Shown here in pieces: positions 54,154 to 62,650 of a stretch of 64,000 bases of DNA. A program made the position numbers and the translations under genes. The stretch covers positions 372,001 through 436,000 of the forward strand of contig NZ_MIEU01000002.1 in NCBI RefSeq assembly GCF_001968825.1, read 5' to 3'. This DNA comes from Tersicoccus sp. Bi-70 (lineage in GTDB: Bacteria > Actinomycetota > Actinomycetes > Actinomycetales > Micrococcaceae). Numbering within the stretch: the first letter of the stretch is position 1; every line of letters begins with the position of its first letter. The notes under the pieces are model-generated. The model was not told the origin of the DNA. It searched no databases and saw only the letters and a program-made list of their open reading frames with translations.

Positions 54154-55045
54154 TCAGTGCCCGTACCCTCGCTTGGGGAACATCACCCCGGTCGAGGTCG
54201 TTCGCGGCGACGACGGTCGCTGATCCCGCCTGCGCCCGTGCCTGTTCCGCGAGCGGCGCGACGTCGGTGTAACGCGACGAGAAATGCGTCAGAACGAGGG
54301 TGCCGACATTGTTCCGGCCCGCCAGCGCGCCGGCCTGTCCCGCCGTGAAGTGCCGATACTGCGCCGCCAGGTCGGCGTCGACGTCGGCAAACGTCGACTC
54401 GGCGACCAGGACGTCCGCACCCTCGGCCAGCTCGTCCGCGCCGTCACATGGCGCGGTGTCCATGACGAAGGCGAACCGCTGGCCGGGACGGGGCACGCTC
54501 ACGTCCTCGAGTCGGACGGCGCCGAGTCGTCCCTCGCGCTGCAGCCTTCCGATGTCGGGACCCTCGATGCCGGCGGCCACGAGCCGGTCCGGCAGCAGCG
54601 TGCGGCCATCCGGTCCGACCAGCCGGTAGCCCGTACGCCTCGATGCGGTGGTCGAGCGGCCGCACGTGCAGGCCGTCGGCGATCTCACCAGGGCCACCGT
54701 GCGGGTGCAGTCGCAGGTCGATGCCCGGCGTAGCGAGTTCCACCAACGCCCGGACCGCCGGCTCACCCGACGCGGGGTAGTGCAGGTGCACCCGGTAGGC
54801 GACGCCGTCGAGCGCCATCCGCGAGAGCACCCCGGGCAGGCCGAAGCAGTGGTCGCCGTGCACGTGCGTCAGGCAGATCCGCGTGACCTGGCTGGCCGAG
54901 ACACCGGCGAGAATCATCTGCCGCTGGGTGCCCTCGCAAAGTCGAACAGAAGCCCCTCGCCGTCCCACCGCAGCAGGTAGCCGTTGTGGTTGCGCTCCCG
55001 GGTCGGCACCTGAGACGCGGTGCCGAGGACGACGAACTCCCGCAT
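54154..55045 (-). pseudogene. Ribonuclease Z (tRNA 3' endonuclease-like) with three frameshifts
   Basis: Across three changes of frame the minus strand encodes a complete metallo-beta-lactamase-fold ribonuclease Z of about 295 residues. The pieces in order are [52 protein letters not shown] (the HxHxDH metal site), YRLVGPDGRTLLPDRL, FVMDTAPCDGADELAEGADV and LVLTHFSSRYTD, ending RVMFPKRGYGH. Breaks lie at 54938-54941 (AAA/TTT), 54630-54632 (GGG) and 54186-54189 (GGGG); each can be repaired by a one- or two-base change. RNase Z matures tRNA 3' ends. Three breaks in homopolymers suggest read errors as strongly as real decay. Confidence 0.75.
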
Positions 55046-55168
55046 GGGTCGAGTCTGGCACGGGCCTCTCGACGTCGTGGAGCGCGACGTTCTCCCTCCA
55101 CAGTACTGAGCTGTCCACAGCTGCCGGCGCACGTGAGTTTTGTCGGTGGCGGCTGGTTGAGTGAGGTC

Positions 55169-56851
55169 ATGGAGGCACCCACGGACGTTGGCCCGTCCAG
55201 CAGCACAGCCCGACCGCCGTCGGTCGATGATCCGCTGCCCGGTCTCGACCTCGTCGAGGTCGGCGCGGTGTCCTCGACGCCGAGCGAGGTCGACGTTCCG
55301 GTCGCAGCGTCGGAACTGGTGGCGCGACTGTCCACCATCACCGTCGGCTCGGATCTCGACGCCGGCGTGAGTGCGCTGGAGGATGTCCGGCGGCTCGAGT
55401 CGTGGGTGGCGTCGACGAAGTATCGGATCCTTCGCGAGACCGATCACGCGGCGCAGTGTTCCCATGCGCGGTGGATCGACGGCCATCCGCAGCGCGCGTT
55501 CGACGACGACGTCGCGCCGGGACTGTCACACGCCGCACGGCTGGCGGTGGGGGAGCGCAGTGCGATCGCCGAGATCGCCTGTGCGCTGCACGTCAGTGAA
55601 TCGGCGGCTCACCTCCTGCTCGATCAGGCCGAGCTGCTGGCCGAGCACCTGACGCGGACGGCGGCGACCCTGCGCGCCGGAAGCATCACCGCGCGTGCGG
55701 CCCAGCTGATCGCCCAGGAGACCGCCGACTACGTCGGTGCACTCCCGGCCGTCACGGATGAGGCGGCGGAAGACCGTCTCCGGTCAGCCATCGATATCAC
55801 CGAAGATGCCTTGCTCGAGGCCGCCAGCAGCGGAATGACGCCGGCTCGCCTCGGTGTCCGTGCGCGCCAGGTGAAAGAACGCTGCCACCCGTCCACCTTC
55901 GAGGAGCGGGAATGCGCCGCCCGCGCGGAGCGGTTCGTGCGCATCACACCGGACCGGGACGGGATGGCTAGGTTGACGGCGCTGCTTCCGGGCGCGGTGG
56001 CGTTCACCATCGACGGACGACTGTCGTCGATCGCTCGGAGTCTCCGGGAGGCGGAGCGTTCCGAAGCGACCGTGGACTCGTCGTTCGGTGCTTCGTCGGC
56101 TGACTACGCCGATGCCGGTCGGGCACCAGGCGGAAGACAAGCGCCACGGACGGTCACGCAGATGCGCGCCGACGTCCTGGCTGATCTGCTCAGGGGTCTG
56201 ATTCCGGACAACCCGGGACAGACCACGACCGTGGACGCGGCTGGCCCCGGGCGGGACCGTCATCGACGCGGAGACGGTTCGCATCGCGACGCCACCGACG
56301 ACCCGGTCCCGCAGGTACTGCTCACGATGTCGGCCGAGACCTTCCTCGGAGGCGAGGATCCGGCGCACCTCGGCGCCTTCGGACCGATCGCAGCCGCCGA
56401 CGCCCGGGTCCTCGCGACGGCAGCCACCTCCTTCCTGCTCGGCATCACAGCTGGTCACGGCGCCACACCGGACGGACCATCCGGCGGAGGGAGGATGATG
56501 CCGGTTCTGGTGACCAACGGTGCTCAGTACCGGATTCCCGCGGCCCTCCGCCGGGCGCTGGCCGTCCGCGACGGTACCTGCCGTTTTCCCGGATGCGGCC
56601 GCTCGGCCGCCCGCTGCGACATCGACCACGTCACCGCCTGGGCCGACGGCGGCAGCAGCGAACCGGGCAATCTGGCGCACCTGTGCCGCAAGCACCACGT
56701 CCTCAAGCACCACTCCGGATGGTCGGTCGACCCCGGCAGCTCTGCCGGGGTGCCACCGAGAACCGCCCCCGACACGGCGGCTCGCCTCGTCTGGACATCG
56801 CCGTCAGGCCGGCGGTACCCGACCGAGCCGGACGACCCGCCACCCTTCTGA
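55169..56851 (+). CDS. DUF222 / HNH endonuclease domain protein
   Basis: A 560-residue protein of the actinobacterial DUF222 (13E12 repeat) family. The DUF222 helical region spans about residues 35-400 ([39 protein letters not shown]). A C-terminal HNH nuclease follows, [25 protein letters not shown] then [15 protein letters not shown] (about 470-515), with the zinc cysteines and DH. Many copies occur per genome; their role is unclear, and mobile or DNA-processing functions have been suggested. The start ATG 55169 has only a close GAGG; upstream in-frame codons overlap the divergent RNase Z start. Confidence 0.88.
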   Translation: MEAPTDVGPSSSTARPPSVDDPLPGLDLVEVGAVSSTPSEVDVPVAASELVARLSTITVGSDLDAGVSALEDVRRLESWVASTKYRILRETDHAAQCSHARWIDGHPQRAFDDDVAPGLSHAARLAVGERSAIAEIACALHVSESAAHLLLDQAELLAEHLTRTAATLRAGSITARAAQLIAQETADYVGALPAVTDEAAEDRLRSAIDITEDALLEAASSGMTPARLGVRARQVKERCHPSTFEERECAARAERFVRITPDRDGMARLTALLPGAVAFTIDGRLSSIARSLREAERSEATVDSSFGASSADYADAGRAPGGRQAPRTVTQMRADVLADLLRGLIPDNPGQTTTVDAAGPGRDRHRRGDGSHRDATDDPVPQVLLTMSAETFLGGEDPAHLGAFGPIAAADARVLATAATSFLLGITAGHGATPDGPSGGGRMMPVLVTNGAQYRIPAALRRALAVRDGTCRFPGCGRSAARCDIDHVTAWADGGSSEPGNLAHLCRKHHVLKHHSGWSVDPGSSAGVPPRTAPDTAARLVWTSPSGRRYPTEPDDPPPF

Positions 56852-56903
56852 CGTGCCGTCTCGATAGGGGCCCGACGTCGCTGACTCTGTCGGAGCCGGC
56901 GGC

Positions 56904-56909
56904 TACCCT
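56904..56909 (+). promoter_or_regulatory. Leaderless-type -10 box (TACCCT)
   Basis: TACCCT ends 6 bases before the GTG at 56916, with no Shine-Dalgarno sequence between, indicating a leaderless transcript for the membrane protein and the small genes after it. Confidence 0.4.
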
Positions 56910-56915
56910 GACGCC

Positions 56916-57485
56916 GTGAGCATGCGCGAGAGAACGAGGCCGTTGACGTTCTTCGCGCCCGAGGTGCGGGCACTGCGGTTCATCACCCGCTGGCTGTTCC
57001 TGTTGAAGACACCGATCGTCCTCGCCGTGATTGTGGCCGTCGTCTTCCTCCTGCTGCCGATGCCGGTCCGGGACGGCACTGTCACCTGGCTGCGCCAGAC
57101 CGGAGAGATCATCTCCGGCTTCGCCCCGGCCGCGATCGTCGTCACCGCCGTGGTTGCCGGCGTCGTCGCCTACTGGACCATCCGGCAGAAGAACGACGCC
57201 GACCGTCGCGCCGAGTGGTGGCGCCGCATGCAGTGGGCCATCGACGCCTCGCTGGCCGGCCCTGAGGCCGGCGGGAATGAACAGCGCGCCGCCGTCGCTT
57301 CCGATGTCCTCGAGGAACTGTTCGACAGCGGCCTCCGCACCCCGGAGGATGCCGACCTTGCCGACACCGTGTCCGCGGCGGTGGAATCGGCCGCGCTGAT
57401 CGCCGAGGCGGAGGCAGCACCGACCGGCCCGGACTCCGACGACAGCGACGACCGAAGTGACACAATAGGACCAGCGACATCCTGA
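56916..57485 (+). CDS. Two-helix membrane protein with acidic tail
   Basis: A 189-residue protein beginning at GTG 56916 (ATG 56922 possible). Helices lie at about residues 30-49 (TPIVLAVIVAVVFLLLPMPV) and 66-87 (GFAPAAIVVTAVVAGVVAYW). A cytoplasmic helical region follows, including RRAEWWRRMQWAIDASLAG, and the tail is Asp/Ser-rich. Family not recognised. The next small gene starts 10 bases after its stop with a strong ribosome site, so they are one transcript. Confidence 0.7.
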   Translation: MSMRERTRPLTFFAPEVRALRFITRWLFLLKTPIVLAVIVAVVFLLLPMPVRDGTVTWLRQTGEIISGFAPAAIVVTAVVAGVVAYWTIRQKNDADRRAEWWRRMQWAIDASLAGPEAGGNEQRAAVASDVLEELFDSGLRTPEDADLADTVSAAVESAALIAEAEAAPTGPDSDDSDDRSDTIGPATS

Positions 57486-57495
57486 GGAGGTTCCG

Positions 57496-57711
57496 ATGAC
57501 ATCCGAGCAGCACGCCGGCCGCCATGTCAGCTCTGAGGCGCCTGCCCCGCGGGCATCCCGCCCCCGCGGCTACACCGAGCAAGGCGGCAAATTCGTCGTC
57601 TCCATGCTGTCCTCCGGCAAGACCCACGTCGTGAGCACCGAGGCGCGGGCACGCATGCTGGTCAACGCCGACCGCATCGCCCTGAGCGCCCAGCGCCACC
57701 GCACCGCGTGA
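57496..57711 (+). CDS. Small conserved-looking protein
   Basis: A 71-residue soluble protein preceded by GAGGAGG at ideal distance, which makes translation likely. After a polar N-terminus it reads GYTEQGGKFVVSMLSSGKTH and ends TEARARMLVNADRIALSAQRH. No known domain. It sits between the two-helix membrane protein and the S4 protein, with a gap of 18 bases to the latter. Confidence 0.6.
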   Translation: MTSEQHAGRHVSSEAPAPRASRPRGYTEQGGKFVVSMLSSGKTHVVSTEARARMLVNADRIALSAQRHRTA

Positions 57712-57729
57712 GCGCACCCGTCGAGACCC

Positions 57730-58101
57730 GTGCCTGAACCCGCCGGCTCCGTCCGCGTCGATGCCTGGCTGTGGGCGGTGCGGCTCTACAAGACCCGCTC
57801 GGCGGCGACGGCGGCCTGCCGCGCGGGCCATGTCCGGATCGACGGCAATCCCGCCAAAGCGGCGCAGACCGTCGTGCCCGGCACCACCGTCCGCGTGCGG
57901 CAAGAGGGCTTCGACCGCACCCTCGAGGTCACCCGCCTCATCGCCAAGCGCGTCGGCGCGCCCGTCGCGCAGCAGTGCTACATCGACCACACCCCGGCGC
58001 GCCCGCGCGTCGTCATTCCGCAGGTGCCGGTCCGCGACCGCGGCACGGGGCGCCCGACCAAGAGGGACCGTCGCGAGATGGAACGGTTGCGCGGACGTTG
58101 A
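57730..58101 (+). CDS. S4-domain RNA-binding protein (Hsp15-like)
   Basis: A 123-residue protein with an S4 RNA-binding domain: VRVDAWLWAVRLYKTRSAAT then AGHVRIDGNPAKAAQTVVPG (about residues 8-56). A basic C-terminus follows (GRPTKRDRREMERLRGR). This matches the Hsp15/HslR family, which in E. coli binds stalled 50S subunits carrying nascent chains after heat stress. The GTG start lies 18 bases after the small gene. It is the last gene before the TetR promoter. Confidence 0.85.
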   Translation: MPEPAGSVRVDAWLWAVRLYKTRSAATAACRAGHVRIDGNPAKAAQTVVPGTTVRVRQEGFDRTLEVTRLIAKRVGAPVAQQCYIDHTPARPRVVIPQVPVRDRGTGRPTKRDRREMERLRGR

Positions 58102-58127
58102 GCCTTTCCTGATCTGACCGCACGTTC

Positions 58128-58151
58128 TAGAATCTGACCGTGCGGTCAGAT
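58128..58151 (+). promoter_or_regulatory. TetR promoter and palindromic operator covering the start codon
   Basis: TAGAAT (58128-58133) is a -10 ending 6 bases before GTG 58140. ATCTGACCG-TG-CGGTCAGAT (58132-58151) is a perfect palindrome with 9-base arms that includes the last -10 bases and the GTG itself. A further half-site GATCTGACCG lies at 58111-58120. Bound repressor would block both polymerase and the first codon of a leaderless message. Confidence 0.7.
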
Positions 58152-58781
58152 GCGACGGAGCGGCAGTTCACCTTCATCGAGCGCGCTCGTCGGGCTCAGA
58201 TCCTCGCCTGTGCCACGGCGGCTCTCGCCGAGCGTGGTTACGCCGGCGCCACCCTCGCGGACATCGCTCGCCGCGCCGGAGTCAGCAAAGGCGTCGTGTC
58301 CTACCATTTCGCCGGCAAGGACGACCTGCTCGATCAGCTCGTCGCCGACTTCTACGGCCGCGCCGGTACTAGCATCGCGGCGCGCGTCGAGGCAGCGGAC
58401 ACCGCCGCGGATCGGGTGCGCGGCTATCTGGAGGCGAACCTCGCCTTCGTCGCCGAGCACGCCGACGGGGTGCGCGCCGTCCTCGAGATCGTCGCGAATC
58501 GGCGCGACGCCGACGGCGCGCTGCACTTCCGGCCCACCGGCAGCGACCCGCTCGTCGACCATCTCGCCGGTCTCCTGGCGGAGCTGCCCGGCGTCGGCCC
58601 GAAAGCAACGCACGCCCGGAACCTCGCCATCGTCGTCCGCGCCGCCATCGATGCGGCCGCCGGCCGGCTGCTCACCGAGCCGACCTTCGACCCGGCCGCC
58701 TACACGCGTGACCTCGTCCGGCTAATCGAGACGGCTCGGCTGACCGAGACGGCGGGAAATTCTCATGACCAGCACGCGTGA
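58140..58781 (+). CDS. TetR-family transcriptional regulator
   Basis: A 213-residue TetR repressor. The HTH is ATLADIARRAGVSKGVVSYHFAGKDDLL (about residues 38-65, given as a region). The remaining helices form the ligand and dimer domain (YLEANLAFVAEHADGVRAVLE). It starts at GTG 58140, inside its own operator, directly behind a -10 box, so it is probably leaderless and autoregulated. It overlaps the next gene, a membrane protein, by 17 bases; that gene is the likely co-regulated target. Confidence 0.9.
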   Translation: MRSDATERQFTFIERARRAQILACATAALAERGYAGATLADIARRAGVSKGVVSYHFAGKDDLLDQLVADFYGRAGTSIAARVEAADTAADRVRGYLEANLAFVAEHADGVRAVLEIVANRRDADGALHFRPTGSDPLVDHLAGLLAELPGVGPKATHARNLAIVVRAAIDAAAGRLLTEPTFDPAAYTRDLVRLIETARLTETAGNSHDQHA

Positions 58782-59406
58782 GCGCCGGGACGGGCGTCTC
58801 GGCTTCCTCGGCATGCTCGCTCTCGACGTGGCGCTGCCGCTGGCGCTCTTCTACGGACTCCGTGCCGCTGGTGTCGGCCCCTGGTGGGCGCTGCTGATCG
58901 GCGGCCTGCCGGCGCTGATCAGGCTCGCCGTCGGGGTCGTCCGTCGCCGGCGGGTCGACCGGATGAGTATGTTCGGTTTCAGCGTGCTGGTCGCCGGCAC
59001 AGTGATGGGCCTGATCACGGCGGACACCCGCCTGCTACTGGCGCGGGAGAGCCTCGTCACCGTGGTCGTGGGCGTCTGGATCCTGACCACGGTGGGGGCG
59101 CGCCGCCCCGTCCTGTTCACCGCCACGGAACGGATGATGCCGCCCGCAGCTGCCGTCGAGTGGCACCGCAGTTGGGACACCGACGCCCGCTTCCGGCGGA
59201 TGCTGACCGTCATGACCGTCGCCTTCGGCCTCGCGTTCCTCCTCGACGCGGCGGCCCGCGTCGTCATGGCGTACACATTGCCGGCCGACGTGGTGCCGAT
59301 CGCCTCGGCCGGCCTGCTCGTCGTCATGCTGATCGGCATCGTCCAGACCGGTAAGGTCTACGCCCGCCGGCGTCTGCTCAGCTCATCAGCTTCGTCACCG
59401 CGGTGA
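58765..59406 (+). CDS. VC0807-like multi-helix membrane protein
   Basis: A 213-residue protein with about six helices and the start LALDVALPLALFYGLRAAGVGPWWALLIGGLPALI. The layout resembles the VC0807/DUF3159-type family, membrane proteins of unknown function often controlled by TetR repressors. It shows WHRSWDTDARFRRMLTVMT before the last helices. It overlaps the tetR gene by 17 bases (coupled) and converges on the EAL gene with a 29-base overlap of their ends. A role in export or drug sensitivity is only inferred from the regulator. Confidence 0.75.
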   Translation: MTSTRERRDGRLGFLGMLALDVALPLALFYGLRAAGVGPWWALLIGGLPALIRLAVGVVRRRRVDRMSMFGFSVLVAGTVMGLITADTRLLLARESLVTVVVGVWILTTVGARRPVLFTATERMMPPAAAVEWHRSWDTDARFRRMLTVMTVAFGLAFLLDAAARVVMAYTLPADVVPIASAGLLVVMLIGIVQTGKVYARRRLLSSSASSPR

Positions 59407-60535
59407 TCAGCCGCTCCAGACGAGCGACGCCGAGATACCGCCCGGCGGCGTCCGTGACCAGCAGGGGCTCGAACCGTTGGGCACCCGGGCGGGTCACCGC
59501 GCGCTCGAGCGCCTCGGGCAGGGGTGTGTTCACGTTGACCCGCATGCCGGGGGCGGTGGCGAGCAGGTCGGCGGTCGACTCGACCACGGCGATCGGTCGG
59601 TCGACGTCATCGAGCTGCACGACCGCCTGCAGATGTGGACCCTCGGCGAACAGGGCGGGGGCATCGGTGAGGTCCGTGACCGTCGGCACCACCTCGAGTG
59701 CGGCCCTCACGGTCCGCTCGCCGTCGTCGAACTCACGCTCGGGGGAGAGATGAGGATGCGCGGTCGAGGCAAGTCGCAGCGCGACGGACTGGTCGACGGG
59801 CATCCACGGCGGACCCGGCCGCGCCAGGTGGTAGCCCTGTGCGAGCGGGACGCCGAGGTCGACGAGGGTAGCCAGTTCCTCGGCGCGCTCGATGCCTTCC
59901 GCGAGAACCCAGGCGTCGATGCGGCTGGCGAAAGTGCCGACCATCTCGACGAGGGCGCGCTTGGTCTCGTCGATGTCGACGTCCTGGATGAGGCCGCGGT
60001 CGATCTTGATCAGTGCCGGCCGGAGCCGTACGAGGTGTGCCAGGCCGGCGTACCCGGAGCCGGCGTCGTCGATGGCGATGAGCGCACCGGCGGCGCGCAG
60101 CTGGTCGAGGTCGGTGTCCAGTTCGGCGTAGGAGTCGATCGGGGCCTGCTCGGTCAGCTCGACGACGACGCCGCTCATGTCGCCGAGTTCGCGCCACACG
60201 GCACGGATGGGCTCACTGCCGAGCAGGTCGGGGGAGACGTTGATCGTCAGGAAGCAGTTGGGGGGCAGCGACCGGCGGTGGCGGAGGGCGCAGCGCAGGG
60301 CGGCTGCCTCCAGTTCGGCCACGCAGCCGTGGTCGCGGGCCACGGCGAACCATCGCTCGGGGTTGCGTTCCTCGAACCCGGGGAATCGGGCGAGGGCCTC
60401 ATAGCCGACGACCGTGCCGCGAGCGACGTCGACGATGGGCTGGTAGGCGGTCTCGATGGCGCCGCGGGCGAGGGCCGCGCCGGAGAGGACGTCCTGGAAG
60501 CGTGCGGACCAGACGGGATCCGGTGCGATCACCAC
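59378..60535 (-). CDS. EAL-domain cyclic di-GMP phosphodiesterase with C-terminal sensor-like domain
   Basis: The protein has about 385 residues. The EAL domain (about 10-245) has all catalytic signatures: GYEALARF, INVSPDLL, VVELTEQAPI, IAIDDAGSGYAGL, LIKIDRGLI, VLAEGIE and QGYHLARP. It should therefore hydrolyse c-di-GMP to pGpG. The C-terminal 130 residues (RPIAVVESTADLL, then RFEPLLVTDAAGRYLGVARLERLI) resemble a CBS-like or related sensory domain. No membrane helix is seen. The start is uncertain: GTG 60535 is chosen. The DUF1059 gene ends 35 bases upstream, so they are probably co-transcribed. Confidence 0.85.
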   Translation of the reverse strand: MVIAPDPVWSARFQDVLSGAALARGAIETAYQPIVDVARGTVVGYEALARFPGFEERNPERWFAVARDHGCVAELEAAALRCALRHRRSLPPNCFLTINVSPDLLGSEPIRAVWRELGDMSGVVVELTEQAPIDSYAELDTDLDQLRAAGALIAIDDAGSGYAGLAHLVRLRPALIKIDRGLIQDVDIDETKRALVEMVGTFASRIDAWVLAEGIERAEELATLVDLGVPLAQGYHLARPGPPWMPVDQSVALRLASTAHPHLSPEREFDDGERTVRAALEVVPTVTDLTDAPALFAEGPHLQAVVQLDDVDRPIAVVESTADLLATAPGMRVNVNTPLPEALERAVTRPGAQRFEPLLVTDAAGRYLGVARLERLITAVTKLMS

Positions 60536-60570
60536 CGCACCGGACGCCGTCGGCTCCGGCGTCGAGCCGG

Positions 60571-60747
60571 TCAGCGGACCGTGACGATGGCGTCGCGGAC
60601 GGACTGGGCCAGCTCGGGCGTCACCTCGGTCAGGCCGTGAGCGGTGGCGGCGTGCTGGGCCACCTGGAACAGGACTTCCTCGTCGGTGCTGCAGACCCAG
60701 CGGGCCTGACAGCCGGGCACGACGTCGCCACAGGCGAAGGACTTCAT
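60571..60747 (-). CDS. DUF1059 small protein
   Basis: A 58-residue protein starting MKSFACGDVVPGCQARWVC, with the Cys residues and the FxCGDxxPGC pattern typical of DUF1059, and FQVAQHAATAHGLTEVTPEL in the second half. Function unknown; the Cys/His arrangement could bind a metal. ATG 60747 has AGGGAG six bases upstream. It lies directly before the EAL phosphodiesterase. Confidence 0.85.
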   Translation of the reverse strand: MKSFACGDVVPGCQARWVCSTDEEVLFQVAQHAATAHGLTEVTPELAQSVRDAIVTVR

Positions 60748-60793
60748 GGACACTCCCTGGTCGAACGGTCGGCGGTCCCTTCCCTGGACCGCA

Positions 60794-60813
60794 CACCCCT
60801 CACAGGAGGGGTG
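60794..60813. repeat. Short perfect inverted repeat upstream of the DUF1059 gene
   Basis: CACCCCTC (60794-60801) and GAGGGGTG (60806-60813) form an 8-base-pair hairpin with a 4-base loop, 47 bases before the minus-strand start. It could be an operator or an RNA hairpin in the leader. Confidence 0.4.
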
Positions 60814-61006
60814 CAGAAGGGACTATCGGATGCGGATCGACGGCGGAAAGGCGGATGGCTTCGGATTCTCCGGACCCGGGGTGTGGATAATCCTGTGGCG
60901 TGGATCACGGCCTCCGGTACGCTGTGTCGCACGAGCGTGGCGGTGTGCGCGGTGGTGGATTCTCTTCGGCCGATGGGGCCGGTGGGACTGACCGAGCGGG
61001 GGACAC

Positions 61007-61690
61007 ATGGTGTCAGCGGGAACGAACGTGCGGTGGCGGTGGGTAACGTCCGTGGTCGGTGCTGTGGTGCTGGCGGTGGGGGCATCGGGCTGCACCGGTG
61101 GTCCGGGTCCGACCGGGAGCCCGCCGACATCCGGGGGAGCGACGGCCTCGCCGGTGGTGTCGGTCAGCAGCAGCCCGACGGCGACGGTCAGTGCCACGCC
61201 GACGCCGGATCCGCGCCCGACCGCCGGCAGTGCCAAGGGCCCTGCCCGCAATCTGCCGAAGCCGACCATGCCTGCCGCCGCGAAGCAGAAGACGGAGGCG
61301 GGGCTGAAGGCGTACGCGGCGTACTGGGTGGCGGCGTTGTCGTACGGTTTTGAAGCGACCGACACATCTCTCGTTCGGAAAGCCTCTGCTCCCGGCTGTG
61401 TGGACTGTGTCAGCCTTTACGATTCCATCGATAGGAAGGTGCCGAAAGGCGGCTGGGGCGCGGGAGGGAAACTCACCCCAGAATTTCAACTGCGCGACGG
61501 ATTTGTTCCTGACGTGAATGGTCAATACATCGTGCTGAACGCTCTCAGTCAGGCCCAGTACAACGTCTTCACTTCAAACGGTCGATCAGCTGGTAATAAC
61601 ATCGGTCGGACTAAAGTGGTATTCCTGCTCGCACTCGAGTTCCTCAACGGCGAGTGGAAGTTGGTGAATTATGACCCACTCAAGACTTAG
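61007..61690 (+). CDS. DUF6318-like lipoprotein
   Basis: A 227-residue exported protein. After a basic N-terminus and a hydrophobic segment the lipobox is VGASGC (about residue 29). A Ser/Thr/Pro-rich tether of about 45 residues follows, then a globular domain with AAYWVAALSYGFEATDTSLV and CVDCVSLYDSIDR (CxxC) and a C-terminal FLNGEWKLVNYDP. This is the arrangement of DUF6318 lipoproteins, function unknown. The 3' half is much more AT-rich than the 5' half. ATG 61007 is preceded by GGGGGA and the end overlaps the next gene by 20 bases. Confidence 0.75.
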   Translation: MVSAGTNVRWRWVTSVVGAVVLAVGASGCTGGPGPTGSPPTSGGATASPVVSVSSSPTATVSATPTPDPRPTAGSAKGPARNLPKPTMPAAAKQKTEAGLKAYAAYWVAALSYGFEATDTSLVRKASAPGCVDCVSLYDSIDRKVPKGGWGAGGKLTPEFQLRDGFVPDVNGQYIVLNALSQAQYNVFTSNGRSAGNNIGRTKVVFLLALEFLNGEWKLVNYDPLKT

Positions 61691-62648
61691 GGCGCTCGGC
61701 ATCCTCGGTTTATCGGTCGCGACCCTGCTTGCAGCAGGACCTGCATACGGTAATTCTGACAACGGAGATGTGGGGATCGGCGCAAGCTCTGATGATGCAA
61801 CCAACCAAATATTCACCGGCGTGATCGGGAAGGCCAAGCCCGGAACGGTGACCGTAGGTGGCGAAGCCATCCCGGCCGGAAAGCCCATCATCACCGTCGC
61901 TCAGACCGATCCGAAGGTCTCCTACGAGGTCCGCTACGACACCATCTGCAGTGGGCAGAATCCGAATCAGAGCTGCGTCTCCGACTCCATCTGTGCCGAC
62001 AAGCCCGGTAATGCCGGCTACCGAGTCGCCATCAGGGCGACCGTGAGCGGGAAAGCAGGTCAGTGGGAGCCCACCGGCGGCGTGTTCTGCAGCTTGGACG
62101 GTCTTCCGGTTCTCGCTGCCCCCGACGGGAAACCGGTCAAGATCACCTCGCCCACCGTCACCGTCGACGACCTGCGCCGGCTCAACGTCCTGGCCGCCTC
62201 GAGCGTGGTCCAACCGTCCCCGCACACCCTGCGCGGAGTCGAGACCAACGTCTACGCCGTCGGCCGCACCCAGGTCTTCACCACCCGCATCCAGACCTTC
62301 GACGTGACGATCCGCGCCATCCCCGTGGCCTACACCTTCCACTACGGCGACGGCACCAGCCTCGGCCCGGTGGAGAGCCCCGGCGGCCCCCTGTCGCGGG
62401 CGCAGTGGGGCGCGAAGACCGCCACCAGTCACCTGTACCGGGCGACCGGGACGGTCGGCGTCACGGTGAGCACCATCTACCGAGGCGAGTACACCTACAA
62501 CGGGCGCCCCTACCAGCCGATCGCCGGCACCATCAGCGTCGACAGCGCCCCCGTCGGGCTCACGGTCTGGCGAGCGAAGGCGGCCAACGTCGCCGACAAC
62601 TGCGCCGCCGATCCCGCCGGCTGGGCCTGCGGCCTGCCGACGCGCTGA
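61671..62648 (+). CDS. Secreted protein with PKD-like domain
   Basis: A 325-residue exported protein with a signal peptide (ALGILGLSVATLLAAGPAYG, cleavage after about residue 26). The Cys-containing middle has DTICSGQNPNQSCVSD and FCSLDG. A C-terminal beta-sandwich, YTFHYGDGTSLGPVESPGGP followed by ATSHLYRATGTVGVTVSTIY, is the typical YDFGDGT...HxY pattern of PKD domains. It pairs with the DUF6318-like lipoprotein gene that it overlaps. The first 150 bases share the AT-rich composition of that gene's end; later codons are normal for the window. Role at the cell surface unknown. Confidence 0.75.
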   Translation: MTHSRLRALGILGLSVATLLAAGPAYGNSDNGDVGIGASSDDATNQIFTGVIGKAKPGTVTVGGEAIPAGKPIITVAQTDPKVSYEVRYDTICSGQNPNQSCVSDSICADKPGNAGYRVAIRATVSGKAGQWEPTGGVFCSLDGLPVLAAPDGKPVKITSPTVTVDDLRRLNVLAASSVVQPSPHTLRGVETNVYAVGRTQVFTTRIQTFDVTIRAIPVAYTFHYGDGTSLGPVESPGGPLSRAQWGAKTATSHLYRATGTVGVTVSTIYRGEYTYNGRPYQPIAGTISVDSAPVGLTVWRAKAANVADNCAADPAGWACGLPTR

Positions 62649-62650
62649 GC

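Noticed and set aside
54986-55168. A longer N-terminus for the DUF222/HNH protein
   Set aside because: The extra residues are antisense to the start of RNase Z and lack family similarity; ATG 55169 fits the usual N-terminus.
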